The notes beneath the pieces were generated by a model, which searched no databases, had not been told where the DNA came from, and saw only the letters and a program-made list of their open reading frames with translations. 58,645 nucleotides of DNA from DASVEG01 sp035540495 (GTDB taxonomy: Bacteria > Actinomycetota > Acidimicrobiia > Acidimicrobiales > CADCTF01), in contig DATLGL010000025.1 of NCBI GenBank assembly GCA_035540495.1, positions 1 through 58,645 on the forward strand, in the 5' to 3' direction. Positions within the stretch are counted from its first letter, which is position 1. The number at the start of each line of letters is the position of its first letter. The translations under genes and the position numbers were made by a program. Shown one piece after another: positions 7,969 to 17,184 of this stretch.

Positions 7969-9054
7969 ATGAAGGCAGCCGTCCTCAACACCTGTCCTGG
8001 AGAGCTCGAGATCGAGGAGGTGTCGATCGACAAGCCCGGTCCGCGCGAGGTGCTCATCCGCACCGCAGCCGCAGGTCTGTGTCACAGCGACCTCCACTTC
8101 CTCGAGGCGAAGTACCCGGCCCAGGTGCCGGTCGTCGTCGGCCACGAGTCGGCCGGGGTGGTCGAGGCCGTCGGCGACCAGGTGTCGTACGTGCAGCCGG
8201 GCGACCACGTCATCACCTGCCTGTCGGTGTTCTGCGGTCACTGCGAGGAGTGCCTCACCGGCCGGATGTCGCTGTGCTCGAACCCGGAGACGCGGCGCGG
8301 TGCGGGCGAGGCGCCGCGGCTGTCGCGTCCCGACGGGTCGACGATGAACCAGTTCCTCAACCTGTCGTCGTTCGCCGAGCAGATGCTCGTGCACGAGCAC
8401 GCCATCGTGAAGATCGACCCCGAGATGCCGCTCGACTCGGCGTGCCTGCTCGGCTGCGGCGCGACGACCGGGCTGGGCGCCGTGATGAACACCGCCCGCG
8501 TCGAGCCCGGGTCGACGGTCGCGGTGATCGGCTGCGGCGGCATCGGCCTCAACGCGGTCCAAGGCGCCTACCTGGCCGGAGCCTCGCGGATCATCGCGAT
8601 CGACATGCTCGATTCGAAGCTCGAGCTCGCGAAGCAGTTCGGCGCCACCGACACCGTCAACGCGGGCGATGGTGACCCCGTGCAGCAGGTGATGCAGCTC
8701 ACCGGTGGCGGCGTCCACTACAGCTTCGAGTGCATCGGCCTGAAGGTCGCGGCCGAGCAGGCGTTCGGCATGATCCGGCGGGGCGGCACCGCGACGATCG
8801 TCGGGATGATCCCCTTCGGGCAGAACGTCGAACTGCCGGGATTCGCCTTTCTGGGCGAGAAGAAGATCCAGGGGTCGAGCATGGGCTCGAACCGGTTCCG
8901 GGTCGACATGCCCCGCTACATCCAGCTCTACATGCAGGGCCGCTTGAAGCTCGACGAGCTGGTCTCGGCCCGCATCGCGTTGGAGCAGATCAACGACGGG
9001 TTCGCGACGATGAAGACGGGTGAGGTCGCCCGATCGGTCGTGATCTTCGACTGA
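7969..9054 (+). CDS. zinc-dependent alcohol dehydrogenase (MDR family)
   Basis: 361 residues, medium-chain dehydrogenase. Catalytic zinc ligands are visible as Cys in GLCHSDLHF, His-Glu in VVGHESAGVVE and a cysteine in LLGCGATTG. The structural zinc site is CGHCEECLTGRMSLC. The Rossmann motif is VIGCGGIGL, followed by IAIDMLDSKLELAK, where the Asp suggests NAD(H). The layout resembles class III / NDMA-dependent actinobacterial dehydrogenases, but the substrate is not determined. It is a single gene with its own promoter and a short GC hairpin after the stop. Confidence 0.92.
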   Translation: MKAAVLNTCPGELEIEEVSIDKPGPREVLIRTAAAGLCHSDLHFLEAKYPAQVPVVVGHESAGVVEAVGDQVSYVQPGDHVITCLSVFCGHCEECLTGRMSLCSNPETRRGAGEAPRLSRPDGSTMNQFLNLSSFAEQMLVHEHAIVKIDPEMPLDSACLLGCGATTGLGAVMNTARVEPGSTVAVIGCGGIGLNAVQGAYLAGASRIIAIDMLDSKLELAKQFGATDTVNAGDGDPVQQVMQLTGGGVHYSFECIGLKVAAEQAFGMIRRGGTATIVGMIPFGQNVELPGFAFLGEKKIQGSSMGSNRFRVDMPRYIQLYMQGRLKLDELVSARIALEQINDGFATMKTGEVARSVVIFD

Positions 9055-9060
9055 TTCGCG

Positions 9061-9074
9061 GGGGTTCGCACCCC
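9061..9074 (+). terminator. short hairpin after the alcohol dehydrogenase gene
   Basis: GGGGT-TCGC-ACCCC is a five-base-pair stem followed by the T-rich TTGTGATTTCGATT, eight bases past the stop. It is a weak but plausible terminator. Confidence 0.5.
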
Positions 9075-9117
9075 TTGTGATTTCGATTCGATGACAGTTC
9101 GGGGGTAAAGCGGGTGC

Positions 9118-9669
9118 ATGCATCGCACCCGCTCCACCCGAGCCCGCCTTCTCGTGCTTCCTCTCGCCGCCGCCCTCGCCCTCGGCGCTTGCGGAGGGGG
9201 CGACAGCAACGACGAAGCGACGACGACCGACGACACGATGTCGGAGCAGGACACGCAGCGCTCCGGTCAGGCGGCCGAGGACTCAGCGCGCGAGAACGGC
9301 GAGCCCACGGCGACGAAGGGCGCAGGCGAGCTCGTGATCGGCGGCACGACCTTCACGTTCACCAGCGCGAGCTGCGCCATCGGCACCGAAGACGTCCCCC
9401 TCGTCGAGGTGAGCGGCCAGGGCAGTGACGGCGGGCGTGAATACGAGGTCGAGATCGTCCGCTCGAAGCCGGCGAGCAACTACGTGGAGCGGACGAAGCT
9501 CGCGTGGAGCGGCACCGAGGCCGCCGTCGCCACGGCCATCGGCGCAGGCGACTCGACGACGTTCAAGGTCGAGGACCGCACCGTGACGGCGTCGGGGCTG
9601 CAGTTCACGGGCGCGGGCGGCGCACCCTCGGGCGAGGGGACGCTCACGGTCACCTGCGAGAAGGGCTGA
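9118..9669 (+). CDS. secreted lipoprotein, function unknown
   Basis: 183 residues. A basic start and hydrophobic core end in the lipobox LALGAC, then GGGDSND and an acidic, Thr-rich linker of about 40 residues, so this is a type II signal-peptide lipoprotein. The mature domain (GAGELVIGGTTFTFTSASC to VTCEKG) is beta-rich with a cysteine near each end that could pair. It resembles small actinomycete LpqH-like lipoproteins in overall design only; I cannot name a family. It stands alone between the alcohol dehydrogenase and the convergent acetyltransferase. Confidence 0.8.
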   Translation: MHRTRSTRARLLVLPLAAALALGACGGGDSNDEATTTDDTMSEQDTQRSGQAAEDSARENGEPTATKGAGELVIGGTTFTFTSASCAIGTEDVPLVEVSGQGSDGGREYEVEIVRSKPASNYVERTKLAWSGTEAAVATAIGAGDSTTFKVEDRTVTASGLQFTGAGGAPSGEGTLTVTCEKG

Positions 9670-9682
9670 TCGGAAGGACTGA

Positions 9683-10924
9683 TCAGAAGAAGGTCTGGCA
9701 GTACGGGGTGACGTCGCTCGCGAAGAAGGCGTCACCCCGGCGGATCACGTCGGCGTCGCGGCCGGCCACGCGTCCGGCCTGCGCCAGCACGGCGAGGCGG
9801 GTGCCGCCGAGGTACACGGCGCCGAGGTCTCGTGCCGACAGCTGCAGGTCGGCCGCCGCGCCGCCGCCGGCATCGCGCTCGCAGGTCGCCCCGTCCGGAC
9901 CTCCGTCGACGATCCACCGCCCGCTGTTCCACGGACAGAAGTCGTCGACCACCTCGATCGTGAACCGCGCCTCGATCGGGTAGCGACGGGCGGCGAGCGC
10001 CGCCGGGAGATCGACGATGCGGCACCAGAGGAAGTCGCTGACCGACGTCGCCTTCAGCCGCCGGGGATCGGCGAGCAGGTGGCGCAGCGGCTCCTCGACG
10101 GGTCGGGACGTCGTGGTCGTGCGATCGGTGAGGTCGATGTCGGTCACGTACGTCCACAGCGACAAGTAGGCGTCGAGGGTCGTCGCCCCGAGCCCCTGGA
10201 CCATCGACGCCGATGTCCCGAAGCCCTGCGACGCGTTGCCGACTCGGTAGTAGGCGTAGCCCTCGACCTCGCCCGTCGCCCCCTCGTAGACGACGTAGAA
10301 GCGGGCGCCCGCGTTGCCGGACGGCTTGCTGCCGCGGAAGAACATCGCCCACCAGCCCTCGGGGCGGCTGACGTCGGCCGGTTGCAGGCGCCGGACCTTC
10401 TCGAAGATCTGCGGGATCTGCTTCTTCGCCTCGTTCTCGTCGATGAGCAACACACGACCCGCCGGCTCGTGCGGGCGGGCGAGATGGCGGTGCGCACGCG
10501 GCAGCTCGTACTCCGCCTGCACGGTGGCGAGGCCGTAGCCGAACCGGCCGTAGATGATGCTCTCGCTGGCCAGCAGGATCGCCAGCGGCTCGCCACGATC
10601 ACGGATGTCGTCGAGTTGGTGGCGCATCATCGAGGTGAGCACCCCGCGACGGCGATGCGTCGGGAGGACGCTCACCCACGTCACGCCCGCCGTCGGCGCC
10701 GTCGTGAGCCCGGGCAGGGTCATGTCGAACGTGAACGCGCCCGCCGTGCCGACGATCTGACCGTCGGCGATGGCTGCGACCGATCGCTCGATCTCGTAGG
10801 AGCGCCGCTCCGGCGTGACGTCGTCGTCACCAGGAAGGGATCCGAACCCGGTGTTCGTCGTCCGGACGAACGCCGGCCACTCCTCCTCCGTCGCTGCCCG
10901 CACCTCGAGATCTGCCCGAACCAT
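9683..10924 (-). CDS. Eis-like GNAT family N-acetyltransferase
   Basis: 413 residues, matching the Eis family (two GNAT domains plus a sterol-carrier-like C-terminal domain). The acetyl-CoA site is in VSVLPTHRRRGVLTSMM near residue 85. ASESIIYGRFGYG carries the conserved tyrosine that acts as general acid. The protein ends in ...PYCQTFF, and in Eis the C-terminal carboxylate takes part in catalysis. Mycobacterial Eis acetylates aminoglycosides and protein lysines; this protein's substrate is unknown. A TAACGT box seven bases before ATG 10924 suggests a leaderless transcript. Confidence 0.88.
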   Translation of the reverse strand: MVRADLEVRAATEEEWPAFVRTTNTGFGSLPGDDDVTPERRSYEIERSVAAIADGQIVGTAGAFTFDMTLPGLTTAPTAGVTWVSVLPTHRRRGVLTSMMRHQLDDIRDRGEPLAILLASESIIYGRFGYGLATVQAEYELPRAHRHLARPHEPAGRVLLIDENEAKKQIPQIFEKVRRLQPADVSRPEGWWAMFFRGSKPSGNAGARFYVVYEGATGEVEGYAYYRVGNASQGFGTSASMVQGLGATTLDAYLSLWTYVTDIDLTDRTTTTSRPVEEPLRHLLADPRRLKATSVSDFLWCRIVDLPAALAARRYPIEARFTIEVVDDFCPWNSGRWIVDGGPDGATCERDAGGGAAADLQLSARDLGAVYLGGTRLAVLAQAGRVAGRDADVIRRGDAFFASDVTPYCQTFF

Positions 10925-10931
10925 GGGCGGA

Positions 10932-10937
10932 ACGTTA
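10932..10937 (-). promoter_or_regulatory. leaderless -10 box of the Eis-like gene
   Basis: TAACGT ends seven bases before ATG 10924 on the minus strand; no ribosome-binding site is seen. Confidence 0.5.
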
Positions 10938-10942
10938 CGGGC

Positions 10943-11419
10943 CTAGAGCGTCGCCCGTCCCGGCTTTCTCGACAGGAACCACTGGATGATCACGATCAGC
11001 AGCGCCGTGACGAACCCGGCGATCGAGAGGGCGGGGAACAGGGGGTTCACCCGCGAGTCGAGCTCGATGCCCTCGAGGTCGGTGGTGTCGACCGGCGCCG
11101 CACCCGGTGCGGGAGCATCGGTGGGAGGGACCGGCAGCGTCGGCAGTTCCTCGGGCGACGTCGTCGTCGGCGGGATCGTCGTCGTCGTCGGACGCGTCGT
11201 CGCCGGGCGGGTGGTCTGTGGCGCGGCCGTCGTCTCCGACGGCGCCGCGGTGGTAGGGGGTGGGGCGGCCGTCGTCTGGGGCGGCGACGTCGTCGGAGGC
11301 GGCGCTTCGGTCGTCGGGACCGTGACCTCCTGCGCGCCCGCCGGAACGAGCGACAGCGCGGCAGCCAGCCCGAGGGTCGCCACGGCCGCCGATGCGGCCG
11401 CTCTTGCCCGAAGACGCAC
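10943..11419 (-). CDS. secreted Thr/Pro-rich protein with C-terminal membrane anchor
   Basis: 158 residues in three parts. There is an N-terminal signal peptide with a possible AGA-Q cleavage site near residue 29. A low-complexity stalk of about 65 residues is almost entirely Thr, Pro, Ala and Ser (TTEAPPPTT type). A C-terminal hydrophobic segment (LFPALSIAGFVTALLIVIIQWFL) is followed by the basic tail SRKPGRATL. This is the design of a surface stalk or possible mannosylated glycoprotein. There is no enzymatic domain. It lies 12 bases downstream of ispG on the same strand, but its role is unknown. Confidence 0.7.
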   Translation of the reverse strand: MRLRARAAASAAVATLGLAAALSLVPAGAQEVTVPTTEAPPPTTSPPQTTAAPPPTTAAPSETTAAPQTTRPATTRPTTTTIPPTTTSPEELPTLPVPPTDAPAPGAAPVDTTDLEGIELDSRVNPLFPALSIAGFVTALLIVIIQWFLSRKPGRATL

Positions 11420-11431
11420 GTGGAAAGTGAA

Positions 11432-12667
11432 TCAGGCGGAGCCGGTGCGCTTGCGGATGAGCTCGATGCGCTCGCCCGACTGGTTCGCGTCGGCGCCCTT
11501 CTCGCCGAGCAGCGCCGAACGGTCGGCGTCGGCCTCCCGCTTGGCCCTCTCGGTGTCCGCGGTGGCGAGAACCGCCTCGACCCCCTCGTCCATGATCCGC
11601 TCCGCGTAGCGAACCAGGGTCTCGACCATCTCGTCTTCCGGCACCACGGCGACGTTGCGGCCCTTGATGAAGAGGTGCCCCTTCTTGCGGCCGGCGGCGA
11701 TGCCGAGATCGGCGTCGCGAGCCTCGCCCGGGCCGTTCACCACGCAGCCCATGACCGCGACCTGGAGCGGGATCTCCCGATCGCCGAAGGCGTCCATCGC
11801 CCGCTTCGCGACGTCGATCACGTCGACCTCGGCCCGGCCGCACGAAGGGCAGGCGATCAGGTCGACGTTCTTCCGCTCGCGAAGGCCCATCGCCTCGAGG
11901 AGCTGCCGCCCCGCCCTCGCCTCCTCGACGGGATCTGCCGTCAACGAGTAGCGGATCGTGTCACCGATGCCCTCGGCCAGCAGGGTGGCGATGCCTGCGG
12001 TCGCCTTGACGATGCCGGCGGGCGGCGGACCGGCCTCGGTCACGCCGAGGTGGAGGGGGTGATCGGTGGCCTCCGACAGCTGGCGGTACGCCTCGATCAT
12101 CAGCGGCACGTTCGACGCCTTCACCGAGATCTTCACGTCGTCGAAGCCGACCTCGTCGAAGTAGGCAAGCTCCATCTCGGCCGACTCGACCATCGCCTCG
12201 GGCGTCACCTTGCCGCCGTACTTCTTGTAGAGCTTCTCGTCGAGGCTGCCGCCGTTGACGCCGATGCGGATCGGCACGCCGCGGGCCTTGCACTCCTCGG
12301 CCACGGCCTTGATGTGCTCGGGGCGGCGGATGTTCCCGGGGTTCAGGCGGATGCAGTGGACGCCGGCCTCGAGCGCAGCGAGCGCCATCTTGTACTGGTT
12401 GTGGATGTCGGCGACGATCGGCACCGGCGAGCGGGGCACGATCTGGGCAAGACCCTCGGCGGCTTCGATCTCGTTGCAGGTGCAACGCACGATGTCGGCC
12501 CCCGCCGCGGCCAGCGCGTAGATCTGCTGCAGGGTGCCCTCGACGTCGGCGGTCTTGGTCGTCGTCATCGACTGGACGGTGATCGGCGCGTCACCGCCGA
12601 CCGGCACCGTCCCCACCAGGATCTGGCGCGTCTTCCGCCGCGGGTAGCGGTTGTCGGAGAACTGCAT
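11432..12667 (-). CDS. ispG: 4-hydroxy-3-methylbut-2-en-1-yl diphosphate synthase
   Basis: 411 residues. IspG (GcpE) is the penultimate enzyme of the MEP isoprenoid pathway and converts MEcPP to HMBPP using a 4Fe-4S cluster. The TIM-barrel domain begins with PITVQSMTTTKTADV and carries CIRLNPGNI. The C-terminal domain has the cluster cysteines in LIACPSCGRAEVD and GCVVNGPGEA. Its start ATG overlaps the rseP stop by one base. It is grouped with dxr, another MEP enzyme, as in many actinobacteria. Confidence 0.97.
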   Translation of the reverse strand: MQFSDNRYPRRKTRQILVGTVPVGGDAPITVQSMTTTKTADVEGTLQQIYALAAAGADIVRCTCNEIEAAEGLAQIVPRSPVPIVADIHNQYKMALAALEAGVHCIRLNPGNIRRPEHIKAVAEECKARGVPIRIGVNGGSLDEKLYKKYGGKVTPEAMVESAEMELAYFDEVGFDDVKISVKASNVPLMIEAYRQLSEATDHPLHLGVTEAGPPPAGIVKATAGIATLLAEGIGDTIRYSLTADPVEEARAGRQLLEAMGLRERKNVDLIACPSCGRAEVDVIDVAKRAMDAFGDREIPLQVAVMGCVVNGPGEARDADLGIAAGRKKGHLFIKGRNVAVVPEDEMVETLVRYAERIMDEGVEAVLATADTERAKREADADRSALLGEKGADANQSGERIELIRKRTGSA

Positions 12668-13989
12668 CAGTTCAACTGGAGCGGGCGCGCGATGTCGAGG
12701 TACAGCGCGGAGGCGCCCAAGAAGACGATCAACAAGAACGCGGCGTAGGTGAGCGGCATCAGCTTTGCCACGTCGGTGTAGTAGCGAGCGCCCTGGATCT
12801 TCGACCGGATCGCTTCGTACACCGCGATGATCACGTGGCCGCCGTCAAGCGGGAGCAGCGGCACCAGGTTGAACAGCCCCACGAAGATGTTGATCATGAT
12901 CAGCAGGATGAGCACCTCGAGCCAGCCGGTGTCGGCCGCGGTGCCGGCGATGCGCACCAGGCCGACCGGCGAGAGGAAGCGCGTGCCCTCGTCGGCGGTG
13001 CCGGGCCTGGCGTCGCCGGTGATGTTCCGCCAGTAGCTCGCCATCCCGCTCGGGCTGAACACCTGGGCGAGGGCCTTGGCGTTCTCGACGAGGCCGGGTG
13101 CGACCTGGTTCGGGTCGGAGTCGAAGTCGCCGCCGATGAGCTGCTCGAACGCCAGCGGCACCCCCATCAGCCCCTTCGTCGCCAGCTCGACCGACGGGCC
13201 GATGCCGATGAAGCCCCGAGGTTCCTTCGACGCCGGCTGTCCGTGAGCGGTGACCTTGCTCATGTCGAGCGGCGTCGCGGTGAGCGTGAGCGTCCGGTCG
13301 CCGCGCTCGACGACGAACTCGATCGGCTGCTCGGGACGGGCCCGGATGTAGGGCGGGATCTGGTCCCACGAGTCGTAGCGCTGGCCGTCGACGCTGACGA
13401 TGCGGTCACCGACCTGGAACCCCGCCTGCTCGGCCGGGCTGCGCTCCCCGGTGACCCGGGAGATCTCGCCGACGCGCAGCGACGGTTGTGGGATGCCGAC
13501 CATCGTGTTGATCACCGCGAACAGCACGATCGCGATGAGGAAGTGCATCATCGAGCCGGCCACGGCAACGCCGAGGCGCTGGGGGAACGGCTGCTGGCGA
13601 TAGGTGCGGGGCTCGTCGGCCGGATCCTCGATCCGGTCGAGGTTGTGCATCCCGATGATCTTCACGTAGCCACCGAGGGGCAGGGCCTTGACGCCGTACT
13701 CGGTCTCTCCCTTGCGGATCGACCAGAGCCGCGGACCGAAGCCGACGAAGAACTCCGTCACCTTCATCCCGCCCTTCTTGGCCGCGACGAAGTGACCGAA
13801 CTCGTGGAGCATGATCATCACGAGCAGGGCGATCACGACGAGGACCGTCTTGATGACGCCGACCCGCGCCGCCAGCAGCAGGCCGCCGACCACGACGATG
13901 GCCAGCCGGATGAGCGCCTTGCGCGTCTCGTCCGGATCGGTCGGCGGCTTGGGCTGCGGGGTGTCGGTCCTGTCGAGGGTGTCGGTCAT
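12667..13989 (-). CDS. rseP: RseP-type site-2 intramembrane zinc metalloprotease
   Basis: About 440 residues from ATG 13989. It has the active-site HEFGH at residues 62-66 inside the first main membrane helix, a central PDZ domain (FQVGDRIVSVDGQ), and the second metal-ligand motif LLPLDGGH near the C-terminus, with a final membrane segment. The family cleaves anti-sigma factors and remnant signal peptides in the membrane. The frame is open much further upstream, but the ATG forms an ATGA overlap with the dxr stop and gives the normal N-terminus. The first about 25 residues are a Pro/Asp-rich cytoplasmic tail. Confidence 0.95.
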   Translation of the reverse strand: MTDTLDRTDTPQPKPPTDPDETRKALIRLAIVVVGGLLLAARVGVIKTVLVVIALLVMIMLHEFGHFVAAKKGGMKVTEFFVGFGPRLWSIRKGETEYGVKALPLGGYVKIIGMHNLDRIEDPADEPRTYRQQPFPQRLGVAVAGSMMHFLIAIVLFAVINTMVGIPQPSLRVGEISRVTGERSPAEQAGFQVGDRIVSVDGQRYDSWDQIPPYIRARPEQPIEFVVERGDRTLTLTATPLDMSKVTAHGQPASKEPRGFIGIGPSVELATKGLMGVPLAFEQLIGGDFDSDPNQVAPGLVENAKALAQVFSPSGMASYWRNITGDARPGTADEGTRFLSPVGLVRIAGTAADTGWLEVLILLIMINIFVGLFNLVPLLPLDGGHVIIAVYEAIRSKIQGARYYTDVAKLMPLTYAAFLLIVFLGASALYLDIARPLQLN

Positions 13990-15143
13990 GCCGCTCGAGT
14001 TCTCCGTTCCACCGCCTGGCGGGCGGCTGCTCTGGCCTGGTGGTCGGCCGCGACCACCTCGTCCACCGAGGAGAGGTCCTCCCCATTGTGGACCTGCATC
14101 ACGTCTTTTATGACCTCGGCGATCTGGAGCCATGACATGAGCCCGTCGAGAAAGGCGGCCACGGCGACCTCGTTCGCTGCGTTGAGCCACGCCGGGGCGC
14201 TGCCTCCGACCCGGCCCGCCTCGAACGCCAGCCCGAGGCACGGGAACGCATCGAGGTCCGGGGCCTCGAACTCGAGCCGCCCGACGGAGGTCCAGTCGAG
14301 GGTGCCGAACGGGGAGGCGATGCGGTCGGGATAGGCGAGGGCGTAGCCGATCGGCAGCCGCATGTCGGGGTTCGAGAGCTGAGCGATCGTGGACGCGTCG
14401 GTGTACTCGACCATCGAGTGGACGATCGACTGCGGGTGGACGACGACCTCGATGCGGTCGTAGTCGACGCCGAAGAGCTCGTGGGCCTCGATCACCTCGA
14501 GCCCCTTGTTCATCAGCGTCGACGAGTCGACGGTGATCTTCGGCCCCATCCGCCAGGTGGGATGGGCCAGGGCGTCGTCGACGGTGACCTGGGCCAGCTC
14601 CTCTCGCGACCGTCCTCGGAAGGGTCCGCCGCTCGCGGTCAGCACGATCCTGGCGACTCGCTCGACCGGGTTCCCCCGGAGGCACTGGTGGACGGCGGCG
14701 TGCTCGGAGTCGACCGGGATGATCTCTCCCCCGCCGGTCGCCTTCACCTTCGCCACCACCGGACCGCCGGCGATCAGCGACTCCTTGTTGGCGAGCGCCA
14801 GGCGCCTCCCCAGACGCAGCGTCTCGACGGTGACCCCGAGGCCAGCGAAGCCGACGACGGCGTTGACGACGGTGTCGGCCTCCGCTGCGAGGCTCGCCAG
14901 CGCGCCGTCGCCTGCGCGCAGCTCGATCCCCTTCGGGAGACGATCCGCCAGGTCGCCCGCCTTGTTCTCGTCGGCGAGCGCGACGACCTGGGGGCGGACT
15001 GCCGCGGCCTGCTCCGCCAGGAGGTCGACCGACGAGTGGGCGCCGATGGCCGTGATCTCGAACCGGCCGGCCTCCGCCGCGACGACGTCGAGGGTCTGGG
15101 TGCCGATCGACCCGGTCGAGCCGACAACGGCGACGGTGGCCAC
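13986..15143 (-). CDS. dxr: 1-deoxy-D-xylulose 5-phosphate reductoisomerase
   Basis: 385 residues. Dxr makes 2-C-methyl-D-erythritol 4-phosphate with NADPH, the first committed MEP step and the target of fosmidomycin. The NADPH motif GSTGSIGTQTLDVV is at the N-terminus. NKESLIAGG, PVDSEHAAVHQCL (metal ligands Asp and Glu), a SGGPFRG flap region and MNKGLEVIEAH follow. GTG 15143 overlaps the cdsA stop by one base (TAGTG). The C-terminal stop overlaps the rseP start. Confidence 0.97.
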   Translation of the reverse strand: MATVAVVGSTGSIGTQTLDVVAAEAGRFEITAIGAHSSVDLLAEQAAAVRPQVVALADENKAGDLADRLPKGIELRAGDGALASLAAEADTVVNAVVGFAGLGVTVETLRLGRRLALANKESLIAGGPVVAKVKATGGGEIIPVDSEHAAVHQCLRGNPVERVARIVLTASGGPFRGRSREELAQVTVDDALAHPTWRMGPKITVDSSTLMNKGLEVIEAHELFGVDYDRIEVVVHPQSIVHSMVEYTDASTIAQLSNPDMRLPIGYALAYPDRIASPFGTLDWTSVGRLEFEAPDLDAFPCLGLAFEAGRVGGSAPAWLNAANEVAVAAFLDGLMSWLQIAEVIKDVMQVHNGEDLSSVDEVVAADHQARAAARQAVERRTRAA

Positions 15144-16582
15144 TACGAACCGGGGAGGTTGAGCACCTCGACGAGGTAGTAGACCGCGGGCAGCGCGAAC
15201 AGCAGCGCGTCGAACCGGTCGAGCACGCCGCCGTGACCAGGGAGGATCGTGCCCATGTCCTTCACGCCGAGGTCGCGCTTGATCATCGACTCGGCCAGGT
15301 CACCGGCGGGGCCGATGATGCTGACGACGACGGCGAGTGCCAGCGTGCTGCCGAGGGTCCACGGGTCGAGGCGGTCGACGACGACGAGGCTCACCAGGAG
15401 GGTGGCGAAGAACCCACCGAAGAACCCTTCGACGGTCTTGTTGGGGCTGACCGACGGCATCAGCGGCGTGTTGCCGAAGCTGCGTCCGGCGAACCTCGCG
15501 CCGACGTCGTTGGCCACCACGGCGAGCACGGTGCCGAGGAGGAAGTTCTTCCCGTCGTCGCCGGGGTAGCGGAGCATCAGGCTGGCGAACGACCCGAACA
15601 AGCCGACCCACAGCAGGCCGAGCAGCGTGACGCCGAGGTTCGCGGTCGGCCGCGCTCTCACCACGCCGACGAGGTACCAGAGCATCGAGAACACGACGGC
15701 CAGCGCGAGGACGAGCGGGATCGCCCGCTCCCCCTTCACGTAGCTGCCGATCATCAGCGCGCCGGTGCCGGCTATGCCGAGCAGGGTCGCGGGCTTCAGC
15801 CCGGCGCGGCGGAAGTTGTCGAAGACCTCCACCGCGGCCAGCACCACGATGACCGTCGCCAGCGCCGCGAACCAGCCCGGCCCTCGCCAGTAGCAGAACA
15901 GCGCGACGGCAAGGAGGCCCACACCGACGCCGACGGCGATCGGCATGTCGCGGTCGCCGCCGCGCTTCTCGCCGTAGTCGAAGGGCTCGGGTGTCGACGG
16001 TCGCGAGCTGACCTGGCGGGGAGGCGCCGGAGCGGTGCGGGTGCGCACGGCCCGGGGTTCGTCCTCGAAATCCTCGTCGTCATCGTCGTCGTCGAAGCTG
16101 AACTCCGGCGCGCGGCGGCTGTCGTCGAGCGCGCCGAGGCGCTCGCTCTCGTCGACGGCGAGCTCGTCGTCCTCGAAGTCGGCTTCCTCCCAGTCGTTGC
16201 CCTCGCGCCAGCGCGGCTGGCGGCGGAGCGCGGCCCAGGCTTCGAGGTCGTCCTCCTCCTCGTCGTCGTCGTTCAGGAGGATCCGCGGCACCTCACCGGT
16301 AGGCGGTTCGCTCCAGTGCGGGAGGTCCCCGCTCGGTGCCGGTGGCACCACGGGTGGCGTCGCCGGCGGCTCCGCGTCTTCCGGCAGGGGGAACCGCACC
16401 GACGGCCGCGGGCCGCTCGGCGTCGGCGGCACGTCGCCGTAGCGAAGGGCGTCGTCGGGAAGCCGGCCGCTCTGCAGCTCCGCCTCCCGCTGGGCGGCCT
16501 CCTGCGCGCCGATGATCCGCACGCCCTCCCCGGGGGGACGGGGCGGCGTCGGGCGCTCGTCCTCGTCGTCGTCGTAGGCCAT
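15143..16582 (-). CDS. cdsA: phosphatidate cytidylyltransferase with long acidic N-terminal extension
   Basis: About 479 residues from ATG 16582. The C-terminal 270 or so residues are a CdsA membrane enzyme (CTP + phosphatidate to CDP-diacylglycerol) with about eight hydrophobic segments, ANDVGARFAGRSFG, and the family signature in SMIKRDLGVKDMGTILPGHGG. The first about 190 residues are soluble, Asp/Glu- and Pro-rich, with poly-acidic runs (DDDDDDEDFED, NDDDEEEDD), and no match is recognised. E. coli-type CdsA proteins are about 285 residues, so the extension is an addition. The role of the tail is unknown. Confidence 0.93.
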   Translation of the reverse strand: MAYDDDEDERPTPPRPPGEGVRIIGAQEAAQREAELQSGRLPDDALRYGDVPPTPSGPRPSVRFPLPEDAEPPATPPVVPPAPSGDLPHWSEPPTGEVPRILLNDDDEEEDDLEAWAALRRQPRWREGNDWEEADFEDDELAVDESERLGALDDSRRAPEFSFDDDDDDEDFEDEPRAVRTRTAPAPPRQVSSRPSTPEPFDYGEKRGGDRDMPIAVGVGVGLLAVALFCYWRGPGWFAALATVIVVLAAVEVFDNFRRAGLKPATLLGIAGTGALMIGSYVKGERAIPLVLALAVVFSMLWYLVGVVRARPTANLGVTLLGLLWVGLFGSFASLMLRYPGDDGKNFLLGTVLAVVANDVGARFAGRSFGNTPLMPSVSPNKTVEGFFGGFFATLLVSLVVVDRLDPWTLGSTLALAVVVSIIGPAGDLAESMIKRDLGVKDMGTILPGHGGVLDRFDALLFALPAVYYLVEVLNLPGS

Positions 16583-16608
16583 CGTGGGGAGAGCTCCCTC
16601 CGTGAGGC

Positions 16609-17184
16609 TCAGACTTCGAGCAGTTCCTGCTCTTTGTGCTGGAGCATCTTGTCGATCTCGGCCACGTAGTCGTGCGTGACCTTCTCGAACTCCTTCTCCG
16701 CCCGTTCGAGCTCGTCGGACGTGATGTCGCCGTCCTTCTCGAGCGCCTCCATGTCGTGGCGAGCCGATCGGCGGACGTTGCGAACCGCGACGCGGGCTTC
16801 TTCCGCCTTGTGCTTCGCGATCTTCACGAAGTCCTTGCGCCGCTCCTCGGTGAGGGCCGGGAAGGCGAGGCGGATCACGTTGCCGTCGTTCGACGGGTTC
16901 ACGCCGAGGTCGCTGTGCTGGATCGCCTTCTCGATGTTCTTGAGGGCGCTCTTGTCGTAGGGCGTGATCACGAGCAGCCGGGGCTCGGGCACGTTGAAGC
17001 CGGCGATCTGCTGGAGCGGGACCTCGCTGCCGTAGTACTCGACCTTGAGGTGCTCGACGAGGGCAGGCGTCGCCCGGCCGGTGCGGATCGCGGCGAACTC
17101 TCCCTGGAGGTGGCTGACGGCCTTGGCCATCTTCTCCCGGGCGTCGCTGAACACCGCGCCGATGAGCGATTCGTCGTCCATCAT
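16609..17184 (-). CDS. frr: ribosome recycling factor
   Basis: 191 residues, standard RRF length. The family blocks are present: EFAAIRTGRATPALVEHLKVEYYG near residues 30-53, IQHSDLGVNPSNDGNVIRLAFPALTEERRKDFVK, and RNVRRSARHDMEALEKDG. With EF-G it splits post-termination ribosomes. It sits between pyrH and cdsA in the usual actinobacterial order. Its start overlaps the pyrH stop by four bases (ATGA-type), indicating coupled translation. Confidence 0.98.
   Translation of the reverse strand: MMDDESLIGAVFSDAREKMAKAVSHLQGEFAAIRTGRATPALVEHLKVEYYGSEVPLQQIAGFNVPEPRLLVITPYDKSALKNIEKAIQHSDLGVNPSNDGNVIRLAFPALTEERRKDFVKIAKHKAEEARVAVRNVRRSARHDMEALEKDGDITSDELERAEKEFEKVTHDYVAEIDKMLQHKEQELLEV

Noticed and set aside
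10079..12748. 889-codon plus-strand open frame
   Set aside because: Opposite the Eis-like gene and ispG, both clearly coding on the minus strand; the translation is Arg- and Gly-rich without domains.
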